Part shown: one piece after another, positions 35,219 to 44,662 of the stretch
Numbering within the stretch: position 1 is the stretch's first letter
Layout of the letters: every line of letters starts with the position of its first letter
Assembly: GCA_964473365.1 (NCBI GenBank)
Contig: CAYYOV010000017.1
Span: 6,902 to 70,901 of the forward strand
DNA length: 64,000 nucleotides
Reading direction: 5' to 3'
Source: 2-02-FULL-55-14 sp964473365
Lineage (GTDB): Bacteria; Bacteroidota; Ignavibacteria; UBA10030
Notes under the pieces: model-generated
The model's database searches: none
What the model was told of the DNA's origin: nothing
The model's input: only the letters and a program-made list of their open reading frames with translations
Position numbers and translations under genes: made by a program

Positions 35219-37608
35219 CTAGCTGCGGAACAGATACTGCATCTTTACAAAGAATTGTCGCTCCGTCGTCCTGAATCCGTCCGTCGAACCGTAGTCGAGA
35301 AAATTGTTGGTAAGACCGGCGTAGAACGTCGTCAAGGCGTTGAGCTTGTAGCTGAAGAGGGGGTAGACGTTGAACGATCGCTCGAACGAATTGTACTGGA
35401 AGATCCCGCGAATGAACATCTCCGGCGTGAATTGGTAGATGGCGACCGTTCGCGCGACATACCCGTCATAGAGCAAGGTCCCCGATGCGCGGCTGGACAA
35501 TCGTGCCCGGTCATACGAAAGATCGATCTTGATCCGAGTCGTGGGCCGGAGCGTCATGGATGCGCCAAGATTGTGTCCCTCTCCGATCTCCGGAGATGAG
35601 GACCGGTAGATGAATCGTCCCACCTGACCGTACGCGGAGAACGAGAACGCGTCGAAGACCTGGGAGTTTAACTGGACGATCGAACGGCCGACCTCGCGAA
35701 ATTGGACACCACGGAAGAGCTCATCGTTGACGACAAGATAGCTGAGATACAGCGACGTCTGTCCTTTCATACGAATGTTGGCGGACGGCTGGACCGTGCG
35801 TTCCTTCTCGACCCCTGCGGTGTTGTGCCGAACGTATCCGGATGCGGACAGCTGGACACGTTCGAAGAACGAATCCGTCAGATAGAACGTGTAGCGTGGA
35901 GCAACGACATACTCCCGGAACCCAGTGGAAGAGAACAGTCCGTTGTAGGTCTGATAGGTCGGAGAGAAATCGTTGTACACCATGTCGAAGCCGAACTCCC
36001 GGGCCGAGCGCGACAGTACAAGATGGATGCCTGCTCCTCCGTATGATTCGCCGTCAAACCGGGCCGTATGGCCGCTTGCGCCAAACACCCTCGAACTGGT
36101 CAGCAACGTCGAATCGGTTAGCTCTTTCGTCTGGCTGATGAACCCTTCGCCGTTGAAGTACCAATTGTCCCAGAACCGGTAGTTCCAGTCGAACCCCGCC
36201 AGGTAGTTGTGACCTCCGGAGAAGTCCCTCGTCAGGAGCATCGTCCCGACGTAGGCTTCGTCCGCAAAGTTGTACCGGAGTCGGCCAATGTTGGCGAAGG
36301 ATCGGAGGGAGGTGGGGATCGTGTTNNNNNNNNNNNNNNNNNNNNNNNNNNNNNNNNNNNNNNNNNNNNNNNNNNNNNNNNNNNNNNNNNNNNNNNNNNN
36401 NNNNNNNNNNNNNNNNNNNNNNNNNTGTACCGGAGTCGGCCAATGTTGGCGAAGGATCGGAGGGAGGTGGGGATCGTGTTGCTGCTTTCTTCACCCGGCA
36501 CCACCAGCACGGAATTCCGGTCCATCGCTCCCAGATACATGTACGACACTGCTCCCGACTTCCCGACCACTCGCCCCGCAAGCAGGGGATTGTTGATCGA
36601 TCGGGAATAGTACATCGGGGTTTGGAGCAGTTCAGAAGACTCGAGGAAGAACGGCCGTCGCTCTTGGTATTGGAGCGCGAACGTGGTGTTGACGGCGATC
36701 TGATCGGCGTCCGACTCGACCTGGCTGAAGTCCGGGTTCACGACGAGGTCTGCCGCAAAGTCCGAGCTCGGCGAATACCGGAATCCGGCGCCGACTCGAC
36801 CCTGCACATCACCATTCGTGAACGCGGAGCGTGGGTCTCCGATGTCCGCGCGCGCGCCGAGTTGTTGCCCGAGGACGTATGGAAGAAGTTCGACGGATCC
36901 GCCCGGCCGGATGTCCTGCAGGCCTTCGAGCGTCCCCAACTGGGTCAGGAAATTCGGGATGTTACGATCGACAGGTGTCCAACTGATCTGGACGCGGCTC
37001 GTTCGCGGGTATGTCCGCGAGACATTGAAGCCCCATGTTTGCGCGTCCACGTCCGGAAAGCGCAGGCTCTTGAATGGGATCGCCATCTCGGCCGTCCATC
37101 CGTCTGCCGTGATCGTGGCGGCCGACTCCCAGATCATGTCAAAGCTCATGTCCTCGCCGCCGCTGCTCATCATGAGGTCGCCTTGGATCCCGTACGGATT
37201 GACGACAAGCTCATAGCCGCGCTGAGCATCACCGTACGTGTCGATAATGACCACTACAAAGTCGTCGGTGTAGATCCTGTCACGATCGGACATGTTCGCG
37301 CGGATCTCGCGCGGCCTCGGGTCGAAGCATCGCAGGCCGATATAGAGATTGTCGGCATCGTACAACGACCGGACCTCAGTACGGACGGGGGCGGGCGTGT
37401 TCTCGCCAGGCTGAAATTCGTAGGCCAGCTCGATGGAAGGCGCCGTCTCCCACAGGGGATCGTCGAGATGTCCTGTGATCCGCACGGGGCGGTCGACACG
37501 AACCGTTGTGAAGGTTGGCTTGCTGCGGGGGGATGGAGTGGCCGTTTGAGCAGATGCTGGCACAATGCTGCAAAGTGCAAGACACCAGGCCACGAATGTT
37601 GTTTTCAT
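35219..37608 (-). CDS. DUF5916 outer-membrane protein with CBM9-like domain (assembly-split)
   Basis: The gene contains an assembly gap (100 N plus a duplicated 55-bp flank). Collapsing these leaves 2235 bp in one frame, 744 residues. From ATG 37608 there is a signal peptide (VPA-SAQ), then a CBM9-like domain of about residues 30-210 (VRITGHLDDPLWETAP, VRSLYDADNLYIGLRCFD, GWTAEMAIPFKSLRF). The C-terminal 500 residues form an outer-membrane barrel of the DUF5916 type (PFFLESSELLQTPMYYSRSI, MLLTRDFSGGHNYLAG), ending in VKMQYLFRS. Family members are thought to bind or transport carbohydrate-linked ligands, but the substrate is unproven. A PL6 lyase gene lies just upstream on the same strand. Confidence 0.88.
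36271..36480. other. Assembly gap flanked by a 55-bp duplicate
   Basis: 100 N (36326-36425) are bordered by two identical 55-bp copies, 36271-36325 and 36426-36480. Deleting the N run and one copy gives an uninterrupted reading frame across the site. The duplication is an unmerged contig overlap rather than biology. Confidence 0.95.
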
Positions 37609-37774
37609 GCAGCGCCGTCCTGCTGAGTGGGAGAATGGGGACACAAGGCATACGTCAGCCTGGTCCGGCATGTTTCGCGATTCTGCGAAAAAGGCGGCCC
37701 GGTGGCCACCGGATCTTTGTATGACTTCCCGGACGGCTGAATGGTTGTGGAGCAGGGAGACATCCGTACACGTC

Positions 37775-37799
37775 GAAGGGCTCCAGTTGGGAGCCCTTC
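37775..37799 (-). terminator. Hairpin terminator after the PL6 lyase gene
   Basis: Perfect 10-bp stem GAAGGGCTCC (37775-37784) with GGAGCCCTTC (37790-37799) and loop AGTTG. It lies 34 bp after the lyase stop and separates it from the DUF5916 gene. Confidence 0.7.
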
Positions 37800-37832
37800 T
37801 GCGGGGTTGAAGACGGCGTGGGGAAGGAGGGC

Positions 37833-39257
37833 CTACGGGGCCCCGGGGCCGACGTCCTTGCGTGTAAGTGGCCGCCATCGTGGCGTCTCGCCGGGGAGAT
37901 GCCAGATGCCGCTCGTCTGTACAAGCTGAGGGTCTTTGACGATCACGCCCTCGATCGAGCGAGTCGAAGCGACCGCCTTGCCCACCGGCCAGACGATGTT
38001 GTCTCGCCAGGTCGTCTGTACGGGTGGGTTGAAGAACTTGATGAGCGTGTCTCGACTCCCGACGATAATGTTTCGCTCGATCACGAGTCCGATCGGAGCC
38101 ATCGGCCACCAGTTTCCCTGAAAACCGCCGCCGTTGTAGCCGAGCTCGATGTTGCTGGCGTTGTTGACGAGCATATTTCCCGCAACGACGGCCTCACGGA
38201 TCCGGAAGTGTTTCGTGAGCGATTGCCCGTCGCCGTACTCCGCGTCTCCTCCCGTGATCGCCATGGTCGCGTCCCATTCGGTCCCTGTCAGGCCTTCGAT
38301 GTAGTTCGACAGTACCCGCATTCCGGTCCCGTAGAATCGCAGGCCTCCGGTTCCCAGGGTCCAGGTCTTGCCCGTGCTGTCGAGGAAGGAGCCGGTACGG
38401 CCGTTGCCCAGGATGACATTCCCTTCGACCGTGTTCCGGTTGCCGTGTCGAAGCGAGAGGGAACCGAGACATTCAAGGAACGTGTTCCCGCGGATGGTAT
38501 TGTCGCTGGCCTTGATCGAGAGATACTCCGGATCGCCGTCGCATCGTTCGAACAGATTTTCTTCGATGACCGTGTGTCCGCTCGACAGCGAGTAGGTTGA
38601 AGACCCGACGCGAATGGCCTCCAGGACATTCTCAACCCGCGGTCCGATGTCGGCGAACAGATTGTGGTCGATACGGTCGTATTGGGAGATCTGCGGGTCT
38701 GCGCGCAGGGTCCCTTCGATCGTAACAAAATTGCCCAGGTGCGACTTGTGCGCGAAGGCGTTGTGGTCGATACGGTTGTGGCCGCTGATCGTCGTTGAGT
38801 CCCCGGCGATCCCGTCGACCAGGACCCACGAGCTTCGTCCGGACTCGTTCAGCTGGAAATGATTTCGCGTGATGCGTATGTTCGTGCATCCACGCAGCTC
38901 GATCGCAGGCCCGACCGTCCCTCGTAGGTCCAGCCCTTCGAACACAATGTGCTCTGAGGCCGTCAGAATGAAGCGCGTCGGTCCCGAAATGACGGCCTTG
39001 CCGCGGTTCTTGGCCACAATGACGATCGGTTTGTCGGGTCGCCCCTTCTTCGTGATCCGCATATCGCCTGCGAGATCGTAGGTTCCGTCCTTGAGCACAA
39101 CCCGATCTCCGGATTGAGCGCTCGTGAGAGCGGCTCGAAGGTCAGCGGCCGAGCCCACTTCATGCGTTCTCTGGGCAAAGGAGGTGAATGACGCCAGTAA
39201 CAGAAGAGAGGCGACCATTCCGAAATTGAATGAGCATGAGGATCGTTTTGTTTTCAT
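37833..39257 (-). CDS. Secreted polysaccharide lyase family 6 (chondroitinase B/alginate lyase-like)
   Basis: 474 residues from ATG 39257; the frame runs to 39410 but the signal peptide begins here (ending SFA-QR). The rest is a right-handed parallel beta-helix of the PL6 type: DRVVLKDGTYDL, GLDLRG, NIRITRNHFQLNESG, HNRIDHNAFAHKS, YDRIDHNLFADIG, GHTVIEENLFERCDG, NTIRGNTFLEC and LRHGNRNTVEGN. The basic residues in the R-I-D-H-N repeats and the RHGNRN turn lie where PL6 enzymes place catalytic Lys/Arg and metal ligands. Substrates of the family are alginate or dermatan/chondroitin chains. It is next to a DUF5916 barrel gene, so the pair may form a small glycan-use module with no SusCD partner. 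Confidence 0.85.
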   Translation of the reverse strand: MKTKRSSCSFNFGMVASLLLLASFTSFAQRTHEVGSAADLRAALTSAQSGDRVVLKDGTYDLAGDMRITKKGRPDKPIVIVAKNRGKAVISGPTRFILTASEHIVFEGLDLRGTVGPAIELRGCTNIRITRNHFQLNESGRSSWVLVDGIAGDSTTISGHNRIDHNAFAHKSHLGNFVTIEGTLRADPQISQYDRIDHNLFADIGPRVENVLEAIRVGSSTYSLSSGHTVIEENLFERCDGDPEYLSIKASDNTIRGNTFLECLGSLSLRHGNRNTVEGNVILGNGRTGSFLDSTGKTWTLGTGGLRFYGTGMRVLSNYIEGLTGTEWDATMAITGGDAEYGDGQSLTKHFRIREAVVAGNMLVNNASNIELGYNGGGFQGNWWPMAPIGLVIERNIIVGSRDTLIKFFNPPVQTTWRDNIVWPVGKAVASTRSIEGVIVKDPQLVQTSGIWHLPGETPRWRPLTRKDVGPGAP

Positions 39258-39430
39258 GTTCGGTAGAAGTGTGCGCGGGAATGGAATATCTGGGTACTTC
39301 ATCATACCCAGAAAATCTGATTCTGGAAAGGGGCCCTTCGAGTGCTCCCCGCTTTGGCATGGGCTCATTCCGGGCCTTGCGCCTCGGAGTGTCATCGGGT
39401 ATTTTCCCAATGACCACTGTGGAGGAGCAT

Positions 39431-40171
39431 ATGATGCGCATTCTTCGAACCTGGGGCTTCGTCCCTGCCGGGATCATCCTCCTGATCTCAATTCTCGGTA
39501 TCGCTTCCGCACAAAATGCCCCTCGTGCGACCCCAAAGCCGGCGGCTTTAAATGGGGCGTGGGAGGCCAACGATGGAGATGCGACCATCCGATTGGTCTT
39601 TCGATCGTCCTCCATTCTCGAATTCGACGGAGAAGCGTTCCCCTATGTTCTCACGCCCAAGGTGATCCGCGTGGATGAAGATGGAGAGACAGTGGAGTAT
39701 CCGTACGTGCTCAAAGGGGACGTGTTGACGCTCACCTTCGAAGATGGCGAGAAGGTTGTGTTCCACAAAGCCGGCCGATCGGCTCCGGTGAAGCAAGCGG
39801 CGTCCGATGTCCCCGCTCCGACCGGCACGGAACACCTGCTGAGCGGCCGATTCATGAGCTATTCCAGCGCGAGTTCTTCGACCGGTTCGTCATCGTGGAC
39901 GACGTATGTCTCGTTCGACGGCCGGGGAAGCTTCGAGTGGAGCTCCGAATCGGCGCACAGCGCGAGCAGCTATGACCAGACCGGAGCTCAGACGGGATCG
40001 GGGCTCGCGTATGGCTCGAACAATGGCAATCGCGGCACGTATCGCGTGGTGGGCGACCGCATCCTGGTACGATTCCCCGACGGCTCCGAGGGAGAGGCCT
40101 ACGTCAAGGAACGGTTCGCCGATGGCAGCATCGGAGCATTCACGTACGACGGAAAGACGTATGCACGTTGA
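39431..40171 (+). CDS. Secreted two-domain protein of unknown function
   Basis: 246 residues from ATG 39431 (or ATG 39434), behind a GGAGGA ribosome site. A signal peptide ends at about residue 26 (ASA-QN). The first domain (residues 35-115) is a small lipocalin-like sheet (LNGAWEANDGDATIRLVF, YVLKGDVLTLTFEDGEKVV). The second (about 135-246) is a beta domain rich in serine, glycine and tyrosine (LLSGRFMSYSSASSSTGSSS, GNRGTYRVVGDRILVRFPDG). It is divergent from the PL6 lyase gene with overlapping upstream regions. No family name can be given. Confidence 0.65.
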   Translation: MMRILRTWGFVPAGIILLISILGIASAQNAPRATPKPAALNGAWEANDGDATIRLVFRSSSILEFDGEAFPYVLTPKVIRVDEDGETVEYPYVLKGDVLTLTFEDGEKVVFHKAGRSAPVKQAASDVPAPTGTEHLLSGRFMSYSSASSSTGSSSWTTYVSFDGRGSFEWSSESAHSASSYDQTGAQTGSGLAYGSNNGNRGTYRVVGDRILVRFPDGSEGEAYVKERFADGSIGAFTYDGKTYAR

Positions 40172-40304
40172 CCGACCTGTGGATCAATCGAAGTGCGCGT
40201 TTGACAGGCGCGCGGTTGCGATCGAGCACAGCAATCCGTAGGTTGACTTGAACACCGGTCCGATCGCGGACCATGTCCCTGGATCCTTTCCTTCGTACTC
40301 TCAA

Positions 40305-40838
40305 ATGAATACCTCCTCTCCCGCAACGATGCATGTTGTCGCTCCAGACGGCGAACCAACGATCACGCTTTCACGATGGTTCTCAGCTTCCCCTGAGGCA
40401 CTCTGGAAGACCTGGACGGACCCGTCGTCGCTGGCACGCTGGTGGGGTCCGTTCGAGAATCCGGTGTGTCAGATCGATGCGCGGAAGGGTGGGGCATACC
40501 GCATCGTCATGCAATCGCCTGAGGGGGTACAATTCCCGCTCACGGGTGAGTTCGAAGAGCTTCATCCTCCCGACCGGGTCGTGTTGAGGATGAGCACGAA
40601 GGAACATCCTTCCGATTGGCACAATCTGTTCAACACATATCGCGGCGCCCCCCGAGACTCGAGGGCCGAAGACCTGCGCCTCGTGGCCACGTTTGCGTCC
40701 TCCGACGGAGGGACGATCCTGACGGTCGAAGCCCAGTTTGCGAACGTCGCCGACCGCGATGCGCACCTGACGATGAGCACGACCAAAGGATGGGGGACCA
40801 GCTTCGACCGGCTGCAGGCATTGCTCTCCTCCACGTGA
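40305..40838 (+). CDS. SRPBCC (AHSA1-like) ligand-binding protein
   Basis: 177 residues from ATG 40305. The AHSA1/START-like signature is clear: LSRWFSASPEALWKTWTDPS, LARWWGPFENPVC, DARKGGAYRIVMQSPEG, and closing GTILTVEAQFANVADRDAHL with the terminal helix TKGWGTSFDRLQALL. Members fold as a helix-grip cup that binds hydrophobic ligands; some are chaperone activators, and many small ones follow ArsR regulators. No ArsR gene is adjacent, so the role stays open. A strong bidirectional hairpin follows. Confidence 0.88.
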   Translation: MNTSSPATMHVVAPDGEPTITLSRWFSASPEALWKTWTDPSSLARWWGPFENPVCQIDARKGGAYRIVMQSPEGVQFPLTGEFEELHPPDRVVLRMSTKEHPSDWHNLFNTYRGAPRDSRAEDLRLVATFASSDGGTILTVEAQFANVADRDAHLTMSTTKGWGTSFDRLQALLSST

Positions 40839-40872
40839 ATTTCCCAACGTAGGGTGCTGCCGATCACAAATA

Positions 40873-40904
40873 CGAAGGCCCGTCGAGATATCGACGGGCC
40901 TTCG
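40873..40904. terminator. Strong bidirectional hairpin terminator
   Basis: Perfect 14-bp stem CGAAGGCCCGTCGA (40873-40886) with TCGACGGGCCTTCG (40891-40904) and a GATA tetraloop. It lies between the convergent SRPBCC and GTPase genes. Confidence 0.85.
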
Positions 40905-40935
40905 CCTGTTTGGGTCGCGACGAATGATCTCCCGC

Positions 40936-42276
40936 TCAGGATCGGCGTCGCTGTGTCTTGAACATATCCGTCAGCACCGTCCGCAGATTCGGCTCGCCGA
41001 TCTCCTCCAGGTCGTAGGTGACGCGGTAGGCCGGCTTCTTGATCTTCACGATGCGCGCCAAGTCGATCGGCGTTCCGATGATGACCGCATCGGCCGGTAC
41101 CCGATTGATCGTCGCTTCGAGGTCCTTTACCTGCTTCGGAGAATATCCCATGGCCGGCAAGAGCACGCCGATCTTCGGATATGTCTCGAAGGTTCGCTTC
41201 ATCTCTCCCGTGACGTAGGGCCTCGGGTCGATGAGCTTTGCCGCGCCATACTTCCGGGCCGCTACCGTTCCGGCCCCGATCGCCATCTCCCCGTGTGTGA
41301 GCGTCGGCCCATCCTCGATGACGAGGACGGTCTTGCCGGAAATGTCCGCTCCTCGCTCGATCCTGATCGGCGAGGCTGCGTCGATCACCAGAGCCTTGGG
41401 GTTGACGGAATGGATGTTGCTCCGCAATCCGTCCACCTGCGACGGAGTTGCCGAGTCGATCTTGTTGATGATCACCACATCGGCGAGTCGGAGGTTGGCT
41501 TCGCTTGGATAGTAGGTCAGTTCGTTCCCGACTCGGAGCGGATCGGCGACGACGATATGGAGGTCCGGGGTGTAGAACGGCAGATCGTTGTTGCCCCCGT
41601 CCCAGATGATGATATCGGCGTCTTGCTCCGCCTGCTGGAGGATGGCTTCGTAGTCCACCCCGGCGTAGATGATGATCCCGTTGACGATGTGGGGCTCGTA
41701 TTCTTCCATCTCCTCGATCGTGCAGCGATGCTTCTTCAGGTCTTCGAGCGATGCGTACCGCTGCACCTTCTGCTTTGCGAGGTCACCGTACGGCATCGGG
41801 TGCCGGATCGCCGCGACGCGGTATCCCATGTCCTGAAGGAGCTTCGCCGCCTTGCGCGAAGTCTGGCTCTTCCCGCTTCCGGTGCGTACAGCGCAGATCG
41901 ACACGACCGGTTTCCGGCTCTTGATCATTGTCTGCGTGGCGCTCAACAACTTGAAATGGGCCCCGGCAGCAGTCGCGCGGGAGCCGAGGCTCATGACGTG
42001 CTGGTACGACACGTCGCTGTACGAGAACACGACCTCATGCACTTCGAGCTTCCGGACCAGATCTTCGAGGTCCTTCTCCTCGTGAATTGGGATCCCCTGT
42101 GGATAGTATTGTCCGGCCAGCTCTGCAGGGTATTTACGGCCGGCGATATCCGGGATCTGGGCGGCCGTGAATGCCACCACTCGATACCGCGGATCGTCGC
42201 GATAGACGACGTTAAAATTGTGGAAGTCGCGCCCCGCGGCGCCGACGATCAGCGTTCGGATCTGTTTCGCGCTCAT
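40936..42276 (-). CDS. Cyclic 2,3-diphosphoglycerate synthetase-like GTPase
   Basis: 446 residues. The N-terminal 115 residues are a Rossmann-like domain (IRTLIVGAAGRDFHNFNVVY). A Walker A motif, AVRTGSGKS (about 129-137), opens the nucleotide domain, with IIWDGGNNDLPFY and ADVVIINKIDSA following, the last resembling an NKxD base motif. The whole chain matches the COG2403/cyclic 2,3-DPG synthetase family. In bacteria that family often lies beside carbamoyl-phosphate and ornithine genes, as here, so an archaeal-type cDPG role is unlikely; a role in this pathway is inference. The start overlaps the stop of the aminotransferase gene by 4 bp, giving translational coupling. Confidence 0.85.
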   Translation of the reverse strand: MSAKQIRTLIVGAAGRDFHNFNVVYRDDPRYRVVAFTAAQIPDIAGRKYPAELAGQYYPQGIPIHEEKDLEDLVRKLEVHEVVFSYSDVSYQHVMSLGSRATAAGAHFKLLSATQTMIKSRKPVVSICAVRTGSGKSQTSRKAAKLLQDMGYRVAAIRHPMPYGDLAKQKVQRYASLEDLKKHRCTIEEMEEYEPHIVNGIIIYAGVDYEAILQQAEQDADIIIWDGGNNDLPFYTPDLHIVVADPLRVGNELTYYPSEANLRLADVVIINKIDSATPSQVDGLRSNIHSVNPKALVIDAASPIRIERGADISGKTVLVIEDGPTLTHGEMAIGAGTVAARKYGAAKLIDPRPYVTGEMKRTFETYPKIGVLLPAMGYSPKQVKDLEATINRVPADAVIIGTPIDLARIVKIKKPAYRVTYDLEEIGEPNLRTVLTDMFKTQRRRS

Positions 42277-43502
42277 GCCTTGGCTCCTTGTATCGCCTTC
42301 CCAATGAGGGCGGGCGTGGTCAGCACCCGCTGCAGGCGTTCGAGCGCCCAGTCGATCTCCTGCTTCGTGATCACGAGCGGAGGAGCGATGCGGATGACGG
42401 TTTCATGGGTCTCTTTGCATAAGATACCCTCCTTGAGCAACGCCTCGCAGAAGGGCCTCGCTTCACGGTCAAGCACGAGTCCGATCCACAGGCCGCGCCC
42501 CCGAACCTGTTTGACGACCGGAGACGGGACCGCGCGGAGCTGCTTCATGAAGTACTCGCCGAGCTCGGCCGAGCGTTCGATCAGCCGTTCGTCGATGAGA
42601 ACCTTCAGCGAGGCTCGAGCTGTGGCGGCGGCCAGCGGATTTCCGCCGAACGTCGAGCCATGGTCGCCCGGTTTGAACACACCGAGCACCTCCCGCCTGG
42701 ACAGAACGGCGGAGATCGGGTAGAAGCCGCCTCCCAGCGCCTTCCCGATGATGACGGCGTCAGGTTGCACCCCTTCATACTCATACGCGAAGAGCCGTCC
42801 TGAACGGCCGAGTCCGGATTGGATCTCATCGCAGATGAGCAGGACGTTCGACTGACGGCAGAGCCGTTCGGCCTTCTTCAGGTAGCCTTCTGGCGGAACA
42901 ACAATGCCGGCTTCCCCTTGGATCGGCTCGACAAGAAATGCGACCGTATTCGGCGTAATCGCTTGCTCGAGTGCGCGTGCGTCTCCGTAGGGAACGACCA
43001 CGAATCCCGGAGTGAACGGTCCGAATCCGGAACGGTATTGCTCGTCGGTCGAAAAGCTGACGATGGTCGTGGTGCGGCCGTGGAAGTTACCGGCGGCGAC
43101 GATGATCTCGGCTTTGCCGTCGGGAACCCCTTTGACCGTGTAGCCCCACTTGCGCGCAGCTTTGACGGCGGTCTCGACCGCTTCGGCCCCCGAGTTCATC
43201 GGCAGGCTCACGTCGAAACCCGTCAGCTCGTGCAGTTGCTTTTCAAGGAGGGGAAGCTGGTCGTTTCGGAAGGCGCGGCTCGTGAGCGTGAGGCGTTGAG
43301 CCTGCTCCTGGAATGCGGCGAAGATGGCGGGGTGACAGTGCCCCTGGTTGACGGCGGAGTATGCCGCCAGGCAATCGAGGTACCGGTGTCCCTCTACATC
43401 GGTGATCCAGACGCCGTTCGCTTTGGCGGCGACGACGTCAAGGGGGTGATAGTTGTGCGCGCCGTACTGGTCTTCAAGCGCGATGTAATCTTGCGGACGC
43501 AT
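42273..43502 (-). CDS. rocD: Ornithine aminotransferase
   Basis: 409 residues, the usual length for class III ornithine aminotransferases. It converts ornithine and 2-oxoglutarate to glutamate semialdehyde and glutamate with PLP. The PLP lysine is K254 in IIGKALGGGFYPISAVL and the cofactor aspartate is D225 in ICDEIQSGLGRSG. The opening YGAHNYHPLDVV and VEGHRYLDCLAAYSAVNQGH match ornithine aminotransferases rather than acetylornithine ones. It follows the carbamoyltransferases and kinase on the same strand and overlaps the GTPase gene by 4 bp. The set can move ornithine out of citrulline or arginine breakdown towards glutamate. Confidence 0.92.
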   Translation of the reverse strand: MRPQDYIALEDQYGAHNYHPLDVVAAKANGVWITDVEGHRYLDCLAAYSAVNQGHCHPAIFAAFQEQAQRLTLTSRAFRNDQLPLLEKQLHELTGFDVSLPMNSGAEAVETAVKAARKWGYTVKGVPDGKAEIIVAAGNFHGRTTTIVSFSTDEQYRSGFGPFTPGFVVVPYGDARALEQAITPNTVAFLVEPIQGEAGIVVPPEGYLKKAERLCRQSNVLLICDEIQSGLGRSGRLFAYEYEGVQPDAVIIGKALGGGFYPISAVLSRREVLGVFKPGDHGSTFGGNPLAAATARASLKVLIDERLIERSAELGEYFMKQLRAVPSPVVKQVRGRGLWIGLVLDREARPFCEALLKEGILCKETHETVIRIAPPLVITKQEIDWALERLQRVLTTPALIGKAIQGAKA

Positions 43503-43658
43503 AAATGGCCTCTGGTGGAAGATGGATGTTCGGTACGGACGGTCCTGATCCTCTCCGCGTCGGTCCGGAGGCCATGGCCGACTGGTAGAAGATGAGGAAC
43601 GACCAACGTTCCGTACCGGTACGCTCGATCAGATCGAGCGTCATGAACGGTCCATCCA

Positions 43659-44562
43659 TCATGGTTCGATCAGCATGGAAATGAGCGCCATCCGCACGAA
43701 CAGTCCATTTCGTGCCTGACGAAAGTACGCCGCGCGCGGGTCTCCGTCGACCGCAGGGTCTATCTCGACGGATCGCGGAAGCGGGTGCAACAGGATGGCT
43801 GACCCCTTCAATCGATCGAGTGTCTCCACTTTCAGGTTGAAGGCCTCCGGGCGCACGTCGTGCGAGCGCAACCGGTCAGGATCGATCCGGGTCTGGTACA
43901 CCACATCCGCATCAGGCAGGACCTTCTCCGGGTCGGATGTGAGAACATACTGCACGCCGTGGTCATCCAGGTAGCGCAAAATGTCCTTCCCGATCTGCAG
44001 CTCAGGCGGAGCCACGAACACGAGCTTGTTCCGTTCGACCTTGCCGAGCAGATAGGCGAGCGAGCGAACCGTACGGCCGACATCGAGCGCACCCATGAAC
44101 ACAACGGTCAGACCGTTGATCGTCCGGCATTCCTGTTGGATCGTATAGAGGTCGAGCAGGGCCTGTGTCGGGTGCTGCCCGCCTTCGCCGTCTCCCGCGT
44201 TGATGATCGGTACGGGCGAGATCGCCGCAGCGCGCTTTGCTCCATCATGCTCGCGCGAGCGGAGCACGATGATATCACACATTCCGGCGATGATGCGGAT
44301 CGTGTCTTCGAGATGCTCTCCAGGGATTTCCGACGAGAATTCCTGTGCCGATTCGGTGCTCAACACTTTGCCGCCCAGACGCTGTATGGCCGACTCGAAC
44401 GAAAACCGTGTCCGGGTCGAGGAGCCGTAAAAGAGCGTCGCCATGATCCGGCGCTCGTAGTCTCGCGTTCCCCCGTGCTGTACGGTCGCTTCCATCTGAC
44501 GGGCGCGGGCGAACAGCTCGTGGATCAGCGGGACGGTGAACTGCTGGGACTCGATGACGTGG
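43659..44562 (-). CDS. pyrB: Aspartate carbamoyltransferase catalytic chain (5' end in gap)
   Basis: Partial: the start codon is lost in the gap at 44563-44662; 300 residues remain, about 10 short of the family. It joins carbamoyl phosphate and aspartate in pyrimidine synthesis. The signatures are those of ATCase, not OTC: STRTRFSFESAI, HPTQALLDLYTI (with Thr where OTC has Cys), GALDVGRTVRSLAYLL and LHPLPRSVEID. The N-terminal HVIESQQFTVPLIHELF is also typical. It lies between carbamate kinase and ornithine aminotransferase, which is an unusual place for a pyrimidine gene. No regulatory chain (pyrI) is visible in the window. Confidence 0.92.
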
Positions 44563-44662
44563 NNNNNNNNNNNNNNNNNNNNNNNNNNNNNNNNNNNNNN
44601 NNNNNNNNNNNNNNNNNNNNNNNNNNNNNNNNNNNNNNNNNNNNNNNNNNNNNNNNNNNNNN
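44563..44662. other. Assembly gap of unknown true size
   Basis: 100 N separate the end of arcC from the start of pyrB. Unlike the other two gaps in the window, the flanks are not duplicates of each other, so sequence is truly missing. Judged by family lengths, about 15-25 codons of arcC and 10 of pyrB are lost, so the real gap is probably near 100 bp. Confidence 0.9.

Noticed and set aside
35219..38109. Frameshifted or split DUF5916 pseudogene
   Set aside because: The break coincides with an N gap and a 55-bp duplicate; merging restores one open frame.
43659..44562. Second ornithine carbamoyltransferase
   Set aside because: HPTQ and STRTRFSFE with LHPLPR mark an aspartate carbamoyltransferase. 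The OTC hallmark HPCQ is only in the 45661-46581 gene.
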